A stretch of 64,000 nucleotides of DNA from Trematomus loennbergii (GCA_012861695.1 JAAOOA010000267.1:173501-237500); one strand, 5' to 3'; positions 1 through 11,596 are shown, counted from the stretch's first letter. The notes: generated from the sequence alone by a model not told the origin. A program made the numbers and translations.

Positions 1-193
1 TCTATATAATGTGAATACATGTAGAACTAGACATTAAGAGACCCCTGACATTAGGCCTATTTGAACAATAGTAGGGGCTTTTACCAGCTCGCCAACTTAC
101 AGGCATCCTCTGCATAGCAGTATGAATAGCCTTAAAAACAACCCACTCTGTGGTAACGAGAGTCATGTATCTGAACCAAATGCCCTAAGTGAA

Positions 194-414
194 GCCGTTA
201 GTCTCATCTGACTGACCCAAGGGTTGGTGCTGGTGTGACAGGGAGGCTTCCAAGTTTCATAGCAGATGTCATGCTTTCAGTTCATGGCTCAGTGGGGGGG
301 AGAGCCGTTAGTCTCATCTGACTGACCCAAGGGTTGGTGCTGGTGTGACAGGGAGGCTTCCAAGTGTTCATAGCAGATGTCATGCTTTCAGTTCATGGCT
401 CAGTGGGGGGGAGC
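194..414. repeat. 110-bp tandem duplication, two copies
   Basis: Two adjacent near-identical units start at 194 and 304, both beginning GCCGTTAGTCTCATCTGACT and ending in a run of G. They differ by single inserted bases. No coding sense is apparent in either strand. Confidence 0.9.
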
Positions 415-2172
415 AGACCCATGTGAGACAGTATCAACGGCTGTAATGTTCAGTTTGAGGAGTGTCATCTCTCTCAGGAAATGGTGTCCATTCAGACCAG
501 ACCATTAATGTCATGTAGAGCAGCCATAGCATCTCTGTGACTGCACTCAGCCGGACTGCAGCAGGGCAGAACTGGGTGACTTTTAGTGAAGCCGTCCAAG
601 GCCATAGACAAAATGGAACCACGTACTAACAAAAGGGACACAAGGTCATCAATGTCTCTCTTTACCTTTGGCCTAATTGTAAAACAAATTAGTGGAAGAA
701 ATGTGGAACACTAATCCATCATCATGTGACATTTAGAGTTAATTTAAATAATTACTTATGGGTTGAAGTCAAATTAACATTAACATTAGAACTAAAGTCA
801 GTCAAAATTGGACTTGCACGGATCAGAATCTAATCAATACACCATTTTCCCAGCTCTGTAATGAAAAGGATATCAAGATTAGGTACATTACAGGAGTGTT
901 AAAACATCCAAACATGCACACTTATCTTATTCTAGTAGAGATTAGAGGACAGGTCTAATGTTGTGAACAAAATGATCAAGTCAAAGTTATTTTATTTATT
1001 TTATCTTATTCTACATTTAATTTAATAATTAATCTTAAATTACTAATAACTTTAAAGAAGGCAACAATTTACAATGTGGATAAGGTGACTACTTATCCAA
1101 AGTGTGTGGTGTGTGTGTGAACAGCTTGTCTGCCCAAGGTTAAAACATTTGGGACAGCAGTGAGAATGTTATGAGAAACAATTTGTTGCTTAGACTGAAC
1201 TCGAAAGAAGCTAGATTAGAACATTTAAATAAATCAAAACACTTGTACTTAATTAAATACATTTGACATTTAGCTTGAGCTGGGTTCAATACTTTCTTTA
1301 TGGTATTTAAATTGGGCTCAAGTAGAACCTTTACATGGATTTGGCTTGCAACACAAAGTGATACCGATCTCTGTCTGTTATGATTTGAAAGTCTCATGAT
1401 TTAAAGTGTAGGGCTGTGAAGGAGAGGCCCTTGGAAAACAACCTCTACTTCTTTGTTAACTGTAATTACTTATTGTAAAGAGATTGCAACATTATACTTT
1501 TTAAAGAATTGCTCAATTCATTTAACACATTTATTATGCACACTGTAATGAAAACGTCAACAAATATATTGATCCTGGCTTAACCAGCGACCTTTACTCT
1601 TTTGTTCATAACTCGGTTTCAGAAAACTTGTCAGTAGTTTAACAACTATTAGAATTTTAGTAATGTCTATGGAGACCAATTGGTTGATACGAGAAATCAT
1701 TTGAAGCAGTTTAATAAAGAATGTTAAACTATATTTAAAACTGTAATTAAACTTCAACTTATATTAATTATCTGAATCCAGTGGCCAGTTGGAATAGATA
1801 ATCAACAAAGTTTCCATTTTGCAGCAACAGCGCAAAAGGTTTCAACAATAATTTGTATTATGTCTGAGTCAAGTTCTGTCTTATCAGCTTTGTTTCGGAA
1901 TGTGTTCAATACATTACGTTTTTTTCATTATTACCATACAATACATAGATTTGAGAATAAATGAAACAAATAATACAACATTGACCTAAAACAGCAGACA
2001 GATTTTGCAACCCTGACCTCCTCAGGCAGGTTTTTACGACCAGCAGTGATGCCTCTTAGGGTCTCAGGGTGCAGGACGGGGCATAGGGTTTATAAAAGGT
2101 CACAAACATATCTTAACATACCAGCAATACAATTTAAGAATGTATTCTTAAAGTAATATAATCTCTCTTCTT
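415..2172. other. AT-rich intergenic DNA, no gene seen
   Basis: I see no convincing exon, RNA gene or transposon terminus here. The open frames are short, lack plausible splice context and have no recognisable protein pattern. Confidence 0.6.
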
Positions 2173-2275
2173 ACAGCGCACACCCTGAACAGTGTGCTCT
2201 TGTTTACATTTCCTCTGCACACTACAGCGCACACCCTGAACAGTGTGCTTCTTGTTTACATTTCCTCTGCACACT
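2173..2275. repeat. 51-bp tandem duplication
   Basis: The unit starting ACAGCGCACACCCTGAACAG occurs at 2173 and again at 2224, differing by one inserted T. A TTCTTAC run and AG precede the first copy, as at a splice acceptor, but no coding exon follows. Confidence 0.85.
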
Positions 2276-2589
2276 CAGATGCAGACATAAAACACTCTTT
2301 TGCTATTTATTTTCATTTTGCAGCACATCTATACTACCAGAATTTTGCAAAACACTATATATTATTTATCTTTCTCAAGTCATTTACTTTTGGTGAGTTA
2401 ACTAAAGCTTAGTTTATTTTACCCTGGCTATGGACTGATTCATTATTAGTTGTTACAAAACATGCACAAGACGGCGGTTAGACAAACCAATATAGACCCC
2501 TGATACAAACAATCAGACAAACAAACATGATGAACTCGTAATAAACAACAATGCGACAGCAAAGTTCATCCAGCTCAATTTAGTCCGGA

Positions 2590-3635
2590 TTAAAGAGGTT
2601 TCAGAGGGGGTAGGGACTATTTGATCTCTCCCAATGGGAATCCAGTGGGGCACCTTGACTCGTGCTCCACCCTTGTATACAAGTCCTTAGATCGGTGCCT
2701 GAAGACCGTCCAAGAGCAATAACTAGCTTATCCTCTTGCGACTCCACTATCCCTGCTCTAGTGGTGCTATGCCCCCCCGATCTGGAGCACATAGACTTTT
2801 TTCCTCTACCCTTTCTATCCGAAACCACACAGTTAACTGTAGTCCTACTCGACCAGCCTACACACCTCCCATCATGTTCATCCCAACGATGAAACACAGT
2901 TTTGCTCTACACTTGCATACCACTGCCCACCCATGATCAATTAGCCTATAATTTTATGTATGCACCCCGGACCGACACCAGCTCCTCAGCCTGTCGCATC
3001 AGGTAATGCACGCACCTCGCACCTGCCAGCACATCGTAAACGGCCACAAGCCACGAGAGTGCTTTTAAACGTCTCGTTTTTAATAGAGACGGCGGTGGTG
3101 TGAGTTAAAGTTATAGACAAAAGCTGTGATTTTCTCCCTCTGAGTTCACTTCACCAGCTCATGCAGATACGGGGAGGTATTTGACACACATTCCCCGGAG
3201 CCGCAGCTGGAGCCGTGTTTTTTTTAGAGGCGCTGGGGGTAATATCTATGGCTGCTTTAGTTAACTGCTAGTGTTGGCCGCTGAAACCCCCGGAATCTCG
3301 GCGATTTGTTCATTACAAATCTCTATTTTGATTTCACACAGAAGTTCCACTTTACTGCTGCCCTCATTAAGGTCTTTTTAAACATCTCCGTGTATGCCTG
3401 CACGGCACATACGTCCCGAGCAGCACACACAGAGGGAACCAGCCAGACAGAGTCCCTGGATGATCCCCTGGGGTTACTAGCCCCAAATGTTCATTAACCA
3501 AAACGAAACGCAGCCGCTTAGCTTCACAGATAATTTTAGGATACCGTCAATCACAGATTCTGGTCCAAATGTAGATTTGAAATCACACTTACCAGTCTCT
3601 GAAGATCTGTTGGTATCCTGCCGACAACGCCAATT
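2590..3635 (-). mobile_element. 5' leader and possible start of gag of an LTR retroelement, truncated
   Basis: This stretch lies directly downstream, on the minus strand, of the LTR at 3636-4279. It begins with a primer-binding-site-like sequence and contains a GT-rich splice-donor-like site near 3590. A minus-strand open frame at 2601-2897 is rich in basic residues but matches no family I recognise. No reverse transcriptase or integrase is visible further left, so only the 5' portion of the element remains. The left boundary is approximate. Confidence 0.5.
3615..3633 (-). promoter_or_regulatory. Primer-binding site candidate of LTR element
   Basis: On the minus strand the sequence TTGGCGTTGTCGGCAGGAT starts 2 nt after the CA end of the LTR. 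A TGG start just past the LTR is the expected form of a tRNA-primer site. The priming tRNA is not assigned. Confidence 0.6.
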
Positions 3636-4279
3636 TGTGGAGGAAACTTCTGTGTAGTAATGCATGGAGTCACCGACTCAGGAAGGAGACACGGTGAGAG
3701 TTGGAGCTTTGATGTCAAACACTGATGGGTTTATTCAGAGTATTCGGCCGGAGGATTCACATCACAAATCAAAGAGTCAGAGGTTCTGACCACACGGTAG
3801 AGTTGCCACGTCAATTCTGAAGAACCTCTCTCTATGCTAGACCTTTTAACAGGTTCACAGAGAGAAATCAACATCTCTGAAGGAGTAGACTAAACACTGA
3901 ATCATCTGCGTCCGACGCTCATGGCCTCAAGGATTTCACATCCTAGAGCCCACAAACACCGATAAAGAAGTGCTCAGTGTTCTCACAACAATTACCCTTC
4001 GTGCCAGTCAAGTTGACCGGTCTCACACTGGTGACAACAACACATATGGCACCAAGGCCTTTCCTTAAAGGAGATAACACATGTCAGAGTAAAAGGTTAG
4101 ATATCTAGAAGAATTATTCCTTAACGTGATTATTATTCATGCTATATACTGATATAGGGCTAAGTAAGCAATCAATCCTGCAAATTAACCCTTAGTTGTT
4201 CAATATATTTATTCAGACAATGTGAGTAGAAATACAAAATTGTGCTCCCACCTAAGGCCAACGTTGCAATATTACAACA
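3636..4279 (-). mobile_element. LTR (about 644 bp) of an endogenous LTR retroelement
   Basis: Read on the minus strand, it opens TGTTGTAATATTG at 4279 and closes ..CCTCCACA at 3636, the usual TG..CA ends. An AATAAA polyadenylation signal (complement of 3730-3735) sits about 95 bp before the end, fitting an R-U5 segment, and a primer-binding site follows. Its outer end abuts the big palindrome at 4280, so the insertion may mark or have truncated the palindrome edge. The partner LTR is not in the window. Confidence 0.65.
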
Positions 4280-4369
4280 GTAGTTAACAAATACTGTTTC
4301 AATCACATAGTATGTATAAAAAGTGACAGGTCACATCCCCCAGTAATGACAGGTCCCGCCCCCTACATT

Positions 4370-4398
4370 ATGCAAATGAGCCCCTTTGATATGCAAAT
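4370..4398 (+). promoter_or_regulatory. Two ATGCAAAT octamer motifs at the palindrome edge
   Basis: Perfect ATGCAAAT octamers lie at 4370-4377 and 4391-4398, two helical turns (21 bp) apart, each followed by GAGCCCCTTTG. The mirror end keeps one (20074-20081) and a damaged second copy (20053-20060). Octamers of this form bind POU-family (Oct) factors; any role here is inferred. Confidence 0.5.
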
Positions 4399-4419
4399 GA
4401 GCCCCTTTGTTCGAGGTGT

Positions 4420-4800
4420 TATCGCGTGTAGTGTGATATCACAGATAGGTGTGATATCCTTGATGTGAGGGGTGAGGTGTTGTAACATGTAGGTGTGATA
4501 TTCCCCATTGTAGTAGATCCTTTGTTGTGTAATCTAATTAGCCTTTGATGTCTGACCCCTTGATGTCTATCCTTTGATGTAGGGGTGAGGTGTTGTAACA
4601 TGTAGGTGTGAATTCCCCCTTGTAGTAGATCCTTTTGTTGTCTAATCTAATTAGCCTTTGATGTAAGGGGTGAGGTGTTGTAACATGTAGGTGTGATATT
4701 GCACGGCGTGTTATAAGCCTTTGATGTCACTCTAATTAGCCCTTTGATGTATGTCCTTTGATGTGAGGGTGGTGAGGTGTTGTAACATGTCTCGCACCCC
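4420..4800. repeat. Subterminal tandem repeats of the palindrome
   Basis: About four diverged units of 80-100 bp contain GAGGTGTTGTAACATGTAGG, then TGTGATATT and a stretch ending TAATTAGCCTTTGATGT. The mirror set is at 19640-20000. They sit between the octamer motifs and the first ORF. Confidence 0.85.
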
Positions 4801-4931
4801 ATCCCCCTCGCACCCCGTCCCCTCTCAACCCTTCCTGTCACCCATCCCCCTCGCACCTCGCACCCCGTCCCTTCTAGATAAAAAGCCAGTCACTTCCACT
4901 CACCAAGTCACCTAAACTTTCAAAAACGAAA

Positions 4932-5167
4932 ATGGCAAAGAGACGCATCGATATGGGTTTATCAGCGAGACGCCTGTGACAACTTACCGCCATCCGTCGG
5001 GAGCTCCAGTCAAGAAACGGATGCAGTATCTGTGCCGGGTTCAGACCCTCCGTCTGAGGCTCTTCATGAAAAATGGAGTCTGGATGTGTGAGACTGTCTC
5101 CCCTCACACCCCTCCCACCCCTCCCCTCCCCCTGCCGTCACCTCCTGATTTGGCTATCAGCCATTAA
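4932..5167 (+). pseudogene. Small basic protein ORF, left-arm copy, frameshifted
   Basis: Starts MAKRRIDMG like the intact mirror copy at 19225-19464, but lacks one A after GGGTTT, which breaks the frame after about nine codons. The rest stays open in the shifted frame to a stop at 5165-5167. A repeated motif, AAGTCACCTAAA, sits just upstream of the ATG. Function unknown. Confidence 0.6.
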
Positions 5168-5177
5168 TTTTCACTCA

Positions 5178-5220
5178 CAAGTCACCTAAAACTTTTATTG
5201 TCCTCTCTAAATTAGATTAG
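5178..5220 (+). repeat. Recurring CAAGTCACCTAAAACTTT module
   Basis: The block running from the AAGTCACCT motif to TTGTCCTCTCTAAATTAGAT recurs at 8264-8310 and in the mirror arm. A shorter version precedes the basic-protein ATG at 4908. Recurrence at gene edges suggests a promoter or boundary element, but this is only inference. Confidence 0.5.
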
Positions 5221-5429
5221 TTTTAATATGATTTGTGTTAACTATGGATGTTCTCTTAAGTTGTAGGGCTTGTGAACTAATGTTTAATTATTTTTACTAA
5301 CTACAACAAAGTCTCTTTGAGAGGAAAATAATAATTAAAGATCTTAATGACCCCTTGATCTTGTCTTTTATTGTTTAATTACTTCACACAACTATTAATG
5401 AATCCCTATATGAAGTTACATGAGGCTAC

Positions 5430-5636
5430 ATTACTGGTGTTGAGCCCTGGATGATGAAAATAATCTAAGTGTCATGTTAGGGGGACATTACGGAACTCAG
5501 GAGCCCGCCCCTTGGAGGCTTGGAGAGCGGATAAAGAGAGCTGTATTTACTGGTGTTGAGCCCTGGATGATGTAAATAGTCCAAATGCCATGGTAGGGGG
5601 GCATTACGGAACTCAGGAGTCCGCCCTTTGAGGCGT
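5430..5636. repeat. 112-bp tandem duplication inside palindrome arm
   Basis: Two units share ACTGGTGTTGAGCCCTGGAT and GCATTACGGAACTCAGGAG, separated by about 112 bp. Mirror copies lie at 18760-18960. No coding content is evident. Confidence 0.8.
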
Positions 5637-5939
5637 TGTTAACATTAATGCTTTTGTTTTTGTTACTAAGATACTTTCTAGATACACTTTGAAGTGAGCA
5701 ACACTTTACAACTGTAGAAAGTTAAGTACTTGTATGGAATTGGGTTTTCTTTAGAGCTGTTTTCAGTGAGACAATGCAGTTTCTGATCATTTTAAGTTTT
5801 CAAGTTTCAAGGCTTTATGGCATATGCCCATTAGCTACAGTGTAGATATGTCAATGAAAACATAGGTCACAGGCTCCTCCAACAGTGCACATAAAACAGA
5901 TCAAATACTGCAATAGAATGTTTTGATATGACAGATTTG

Positions 5940-6352
5940 TGCGTAATTCTCTCACAAAGGAACTGTAAGATACACGTTTATGTATGGAAAACTTTATAAC
6001 TTGGTAAAATATTCATTCATTTGTAATGAATTGAGTTTTCTTCAAGAATCAAACTCTAAATGGAGAGTTTGTGATTTTAACACTGTTTCGATGAAACAAT
6101 GCAGTTTTGATAACTTGACTTGACTAACATTACTTTTTTTAAATATATGTTTTTAGATGCTTTACTTTGATTTCTTTCATGTTATTTTAACACATTACTT
6201 TTTTCATATTTTTCAACATACTGTGATATTTGTTTTTTCTCTCCTTTTTTCCATTATATTTTTGAATATACAGACATTCAACGCAATAAGTCCCACCCCA
6301 ATCAGCAAATCATCCAAAGCTAAGGACCCCCACTAAGACGAACAGATTTTCT
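5940..6352. repeat. Recurrent 350-bp noncoding module, copy 1 of 3 in left arm
   Basis: The module with AACTTTATAACTTGGTAAAA and TTTCGATGAAACAATGC recurs at 7537-7860 and 9465-9890 in the same orientation. All three have mirror copies in the right arm. It contains no sustained open frame. Confidence 0.85.
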
Positions 6353-6356
6353 TTAA

Positions 6357-7532
6357 CCTCTTAAGCACGGCGGTCCCCCCATTGGACCCCTCCCACCTTT
6401 TTGTTTTCGAGATAATGTCTCAGGGCTTCTTAACATTTATGAAACTATTAATGTGTAGCACCAGATTAACGGGAAGAATCTCAGCTAACTGAAGATAAGA
6501 ACCATTTTACCAAAACAAAACACAAGTCTCATAAGAAGGGTTTAAATGACCCCTGAGCGAAAAAAATCTAACGCACTGCGGCACACAATTCAAGATAAAG
6601 ATACCCTTATTACTTATCGTAGCTGCACATACAATATAGCCTATTAAAGCTGAGACTCCACTGATTATTTAGGTATAGTATCATCACTGAGCGATCCCAA
6701 CTTGCGACAGGGGAAGCAAACACAGACATCACAACACGTACCTTTACGGGGCTTTTACGGCAGATCGTCTCACCGTAGCTGTCAATTAGGTCAAAAGACG
6801 TGTTCAATGGCATTAAAACGAAAAAAAAAAAAATCTACAACTGTTGATCCAAAGGTTGATAATGTACCTGTACCTTTTAAAAAATTATTTATAATCCATA
6901 ATTCCATTTTTTATGTAAAAATCGGAGCGGAAAAGTTAGCTGCTAATGGTAGCCACCAGAGTGTATGCAGCTTCCGGTTTTTGTAACGCGTCACTCTCAC
7001 TCCTTATTTGTTAACGTGTTGGTGTGTATATAACTTTCCTCGATTCCATTGGCTCTAGCGATTATAAAGAGATTTCATTCATCAAAATCGAGCAAGGGGG
7101 GCCAGAGATAGGTCAAATCCACCCAAATGACCCCAGAAGTGGGGTTTTTTGGCTAAATCTCTCTAAAAAGATCAAATTTCACTTGTTTTGCATCAATCTT
7201 GATACAGGGTACTTATTATATGTTGTACTTTGGATTCCTAAAGCTTTTAGTCTACTAACCCATCATCCAAGGGTAGTTTTCACTATCTGTAAAAAATAGT
7301 TTTTGGACGGACACTATAATTTACAGTTTTTACTATGTAAAATCTGAATTTTCTTTAAAATAAAAACATCTATATTGATTCAGACTTTTCTACATCCAAC
7401 TCACAGGTTTATCATTACTTTGAGAATAAAGATTATTAATTTAACCCTTTTAGAAGGGAATATATGGTCATTTGTTCTGGGAATGTCATTTTCGAGCCTG
7501 AGACCTGAAAAACAGGCTCAGGGCTTAAGAGG
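6357..7532. mobile_element. 1176-bp non-autonomous piggyBac-type element, left arm only
   Basis: Ends CCTCTTAAGC.. and ..GCTTAAGAGG form a terminal inverted repeat of at least 10 bp. It is flanked on both sides by TTAA (6353-6356 and 7533-7536). The mirror site near 18040 has a single TTAA and no insert, a clean empty site. TTAA duplication is the hallmark of piggyBac transposases. A second hairpin (GAGCCTG..CAGGCTC) lies just inside the right end. Open frames inside are short and do not resemble a transposase, so the element would have moved in trans. Confidence 0.85.
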
Positions 7533-7536
7533 TTAA

Positions 7537-7860
7537 GACTGTGACTCTTAAAGGCACTTTGGGATTTTAGGAAGACAATCCAGTTTTCTGGAAATAACTT
7601 AAATGATTTTCGTTTTTTCTCCTACAAAGATACTTATAGTTACACTTTAATGGATGCAAAACTTTATAACTTGGTAAAATATTAATTAATTTGTAATGAA
7701 TTGAGATTCTTAAAGAATCAAACTCTAAATGGAGAGTTTGTGATTTTAACACTGTTTCGATGAAACAATGCCATTTTGATAACTTGACTTGACTAACATT
7801 ACTTTTTTAAATATATGTTTTGTTAGATGACTTTACTGATTTTTGCTTTTTTCTTCCTTG
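7537..7860. repeat. Recurrent noncoding module, copy 2 of 3
   Basis: Same module as at 5940-6352, beginning GACTGTGACTCTTAAAGGCA and running through TTTCGATGAAACAATGC. Small indels separate it from the other copies. Confidence 0.8.
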
Positions 7861-8289
7861 CTTTTGTTTGTGTTACTAGGATACTTTTAGATACACTTTG
7901 AAGTGTGCAACACTTTACAACTGATAGAATAGTACTTTGTAAGGAATTCGTTTTCTTGGTAGAATATAAAGTACTTTTGTAAGGAATTGGGTTTCTTAAC
8001 AATCTTGCTCCACCATTAAATCACTTAATCTGCTACTTCCAGGCAAAAGCTTTTAAAACTTGCATCGTGTATTAAGTCATGTCTTGGCAAAAATGAGAGT
8101 CCTGGGTGCTTTAAAACATTTCTTAGAACATTTTATATATTCAAACACTAATGAACTGCAATGACTCACTGCTGCATCAAATTTATTTTACACTGTTGGG
8201 AGGACAAGACTGTGAGACTCTCAGACCCTTTTGTTGTCAATCTAATTAGCCTTGATATATAAAAAGTCACCTACTACTTTTATTTGTCC

Positions 8290-9160
8290 TCTCTAAATTA
8301 GATTTAGGGTTTTTTAAATTCTGAAAAGGCGTGTGTGAGGGGAAAAACAGATGTATGTGGTTTTGAATGGTGGCTGGTTGATGAAAACTGATCCAAAATA
8401 AGGGGTCAGGAATAATATGGCTTGAAATATGAGCAATCATGTTAATAGCTACAGATACGCTAAAGTACTACAACAACAACTAGGAGTGCTTATACTGTAT
8501 GTTGTAAAAGCAGGACAAACAAATAAATAAAATGCTGCATTGTTTTTGAAACAAGAACATATGCCCAAGGCATTTCTACATTTAGAGACATGTTCAGAAC
8601 TCAGTACATTTGAACCAATAACTCATTTAGCCATCAACATCAATTAAGTGCACACAGCAGTGCAAACAAACAAAAAAACAGGCTTGTGTGCATCAGACAA
8701 CTCAAATTACTCCACTTTAACCATATTTAGAATGTCCTCATTTTAACTAAAGTAATTTAACCTAAGTGGAGCCACCTAAGGAGTGGGCCCTACAGTCTGG
8801 GACTAGCTTACTTTTTAACATTCTACTCAAAGGGCCCGTAAATATTATCTCCGCCAATATGCTATATTAAAATATAATTTAAAAAAAATTAAAAATAAAC
8901 TCATTTAATGTTGAAATGATCAAGGAAAAGCCAGTCAATGTTATGTTAACACAAAACAAAAGTTCTGTTTTATATGTCGAAATATAATTTAAAAAACAAC
9001 GATATAGTATTTTCAAGTCTTACTTTAGTATGGTAAAATTAAGAATAAGTCACATTAAAGTTTGTCATGATTTTCCGTAAAAAAGTCAAATATAGTTTTG
9101 TCAAAAGAATATGAAAAAATCATTTTGAAGAGTAGTATGTTGAAAATCTCAGTGTTTAAC
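8290..9160. other. Palindrome-arm DNA without a recognisable gene
   Basis: AT-rich sequence mirrored at about 16440-17270. No open frame of note and no protein-like conservation between arms beyond general similarity. Confidence 0.5.
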
Positions 9161-9260
9161 TGAACACACCTACATGTGATAACACCTCGAACAAAATGGG
9201 TAATTAGCATACAAAGGGGGTCACTAGCATCAGTGGGGGAAAGGTGCTACGAAAATGAAC
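9160..9260. repeat. Internal inverted copy of the palindrome end sequence
   Basis: GATAACACCTCGAACAAA and the following TTAGCATACAAAGG..GTGGGGG resemble the outer right end (20030-20110) on the same strand, and so are inverted relative to the outer left end. Each arm is therefore itself bounded by inverted ends over about 4.9 kb. The mirror copy is at 16310-16410. Confidence 0.75.
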
Positions 9261-9464
9261 TTTGAGGAGGGGGAACTTGTAAGAATTTCCAAGGCGAGAG
9301 GGTCTTGATAAAAAATATGAACAGAGTTATACCGACGAAATATTTACGGCGTCCGAACGCATACCTCGTCAACCATCTGTTTACAAACTCAAAGATTATG
9401 ATGGAGAAGAGATCAAGGGGACTTTTTTTGAGAAAGAGTTTAAAAAAGTGAAGGTAGTACTTTT

Positions 9465-9890
9465 TTCTGAACAGATTTTCTTTAAGACTGTGACTCTTAA
9501 AGGCATTTTCTAGTAAGACAATCCAGTTTTCCGGAAATAACTTAAATGATTTTAGTTTTTTCTCCTACAAAGATACTTATAGTTACACTTTAATGGATGC
9601 AAAACTTTATAACTTGGTAAAATATTCATTAATTTGTAATGAAATGAGTTTCTTAAATAATCAAACTCTAAATGGAGAGTTTGTGATTTTAACACTGTTT
9701 CGATGAAACAATGCGGTTTTGATAACTTGACTTGACTAACATAACTTTTTTTAAATATATGTTTTTTAGATGCTTTACTTTGATTTCTTTCATGTTATTT
9801 TAACACAACATTACTTTTTTCATATTTTTCAACATACTGTGATATTTGTTTTTCTCTCCTTTTTTCCATTATATTTTTGAAAAACTACAC
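9465..9890. repeat. Recurrent noncoding module, copy 3 of 3
   Basis: Same module as at 5940 and 7537, extended to the CTCTCCTTTTTTCCATTATA stretch also present after copy 1. It lies just before the first protein-like ORF of the arm. Confidence 0.8.
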
Positions 9891-9988
9891 AGTGATTTTT
9901 ATCAAAATAAACATGCAACTAATACATTATACAATATTACGACTTTTTGCGATATTTTAACACAATATACTTGTACCTTTTTCTGTAG

Positions 9989-10212
9989 GGCTTCAGGATA
10001 TTTGGCATGTCATGCATAAAACCGGTGTCATCTTTCCTGAAACTGACGTGCTGCCGTTTTACAAACAAGTTATCTTTCTGCTTCTTCACCCTCTGAATTT
10101 TCCTCCCCCGTCCCTCTTCCTTCAGCTATCACAACAACAATCAAGTCAGATCTGTGAAATTAAACACCTCTTCCCAAAGAGTGACTTCCCTATTGAGGGA
10201 GTGGGGCAGTAG
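9989..10212 (+). pseudogene. Unrecognised ORF 1 of palindrome, left-arm copy
   Basis: The open frame reads GLQDIWHVMHKTGVIFPETD.. and ends ..FPIEGVGQ before a TAG. A TTTTTCTGTAG tract just before it looks like a splice acceptor. The mirror copy at 15356-15600 is conserved but broken near FYKQVIF by a small indel. The protein matches no family I recognise. Confidence 0.4.
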
Positions 10213-10448
10213 GGCCTAACCCGATTGGCCTAATATACTAAATGCAGAATGTATGGTATGTTTGAAAAAACTAACCATCTATCCAGTTCAAGCTGTCTTT
10301 AAGATGCGACATCGCGCTCTGACTTTTTCCGTAAAATCGTGACAAACTATTACTTATTCTTAATTTGACCTCTTGCTACTTGGTTGAAAATGATAGATGA
10401 AAAAGCTACAACACTTAAAGAACTTTCTAAAAACTCTCAATTCTACAG

Positions 10449-11049
10449 ATGAATCCCCCCACTCAATGCAATAAGTCCACCCCCCACTCAGCAAATCATC
10501 TAAAACGAAGGACCCCACTAAGACGACCGTTGAAAACTAGCCAGGGATCTGAGAAAAACCAAGTCTCCCCCCGCGAGTTGCAGCCAGGAACAAACTCCTG
10601 GACTACTATCATCACCACCATTGTGGACACCCAAATCTTGCAGTACTACTGCTGCTGATGTTACTCCTGGGGCCAAGATGTCTCTGTTTATGAACATAGT
10701 GAAATCAGAGTGGTTGATATTCTGGAGAGGGTGCTGCATCGGTACAGAGAAAAAATCTGCAATGGATGCCGAGTCAGTCACCCCGGCCAGAGGCAACACG
10801 ATTGTCTGAATGACATTCCAGAATATTTCTTCAGAAACAATTACAACGCGTTAATGAAAAGACTTTGGCTCGCCGACTTCATTACAGTGATTGACCAGAG
10901 TCTTAATGATAAAAAAAAACATTTACACGGCTGAATGGAGGATCCAAGGCGCTTCGGAAGCTTTTCTATACAATCTCAAAAACTGCAGATGCCTCAAGGA
11001 GAGACTTGAAAAGATCAATGCCGAGCTGGATGGAGAAGAAGAAGACTAA
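10449..11049 (+). pseudogene. Cys/His-motif protein of palindrome, left-arm copy, broken
   Basis: Fragments in more than one frame together cover a protein of roughly 200 residues: a basic, Pro-rich N-terminal part, a central CNGCRVSHPGQRQHDC motif (C-x2-C-x3-H-x5-H-x-C, plausible zinc knuckle), and an acidic DGEEED C-terminus at 11030-11046. Frame breaks lie near 10710 and 10915. Its mirror at 14540-15115 keeps a longer stretch open. Similar Cys-His patterns occur, as I recall, in uncharacterised proteins of animal Maverick-like elements, but I cannot verify that here. Confidence 0.5.
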
Positions 11050-11132
11050 TAACCAGCGGTTGATTGAAGCCAGGGATTTTTATTTATTTATTTTTCCGAT
11101 ACTTTGACTTTTCTTTAAAGTAAAATAAAAAA

Positions 11133-11596
11133 ATGGGTAACTACTATGGAAAACAATCTGTATATATTTATCAGAATGCAGTCAATACCTGTTTAATAAG
11201 TGTGTTGTTGATGACGATTGAAAACAGAATGAGTAGTGATCCCGGTGTAAACAGAATGGCTGAAGTTTGTAAACTAGAAGACATTTTGGATATCGTTCAT
11301 TCTGGCAGTACTATTCCGGGTCATTGGGAAACGATTTAAACGAAACATTTAAAGTGGTACTGGAATCTTCATTTTCCAAAACATTCTGTAACATTACCGA
11401 AGAAATGAAACAAACACCAAAAGTGTATCATGTGCTCGCATTGTATGCTCTGTTTGTAGATGTAATGCATCTTTGTGTCAAAAACAGCACACACATGAAT
11501 ACTTTGGCCGAAGTGCAAAAACTCCATTATAATATTTCCCTTCATCTGGGGGATTCTGTGCTGGAGAAGATCCTGGGGATGTTGCAATCAGTATAA
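11133..11596 (+). pseudogene. Helical protein, possible Bcl-2-like, left-arm copy with one frameshift
   Basis: The frame opens MGNYYGKQS and reads EVCKLEDILDIVHSGSTIPG before a one-base deletion near 11335. The downstream frame continues NETFKVVLES, then PKVYHVLALYALFVDV, and stops at 11594. Length (about 150 residues), mostly helical composition and the hydrophobic VYHVLALYALF stretch where BH1 would fall suggest a Bcl-2-type fold, a gene type known in several animal DNA viruses. This is a weak analogy with no BH3 motif I can point to. Confidence 0.4.

Noticed and set aside
434..622. 62-codon minus-strand ORF
   Set aside because: Overlaps nothing recognisable, lies next to a tandem duplication and has no splice or protein support.
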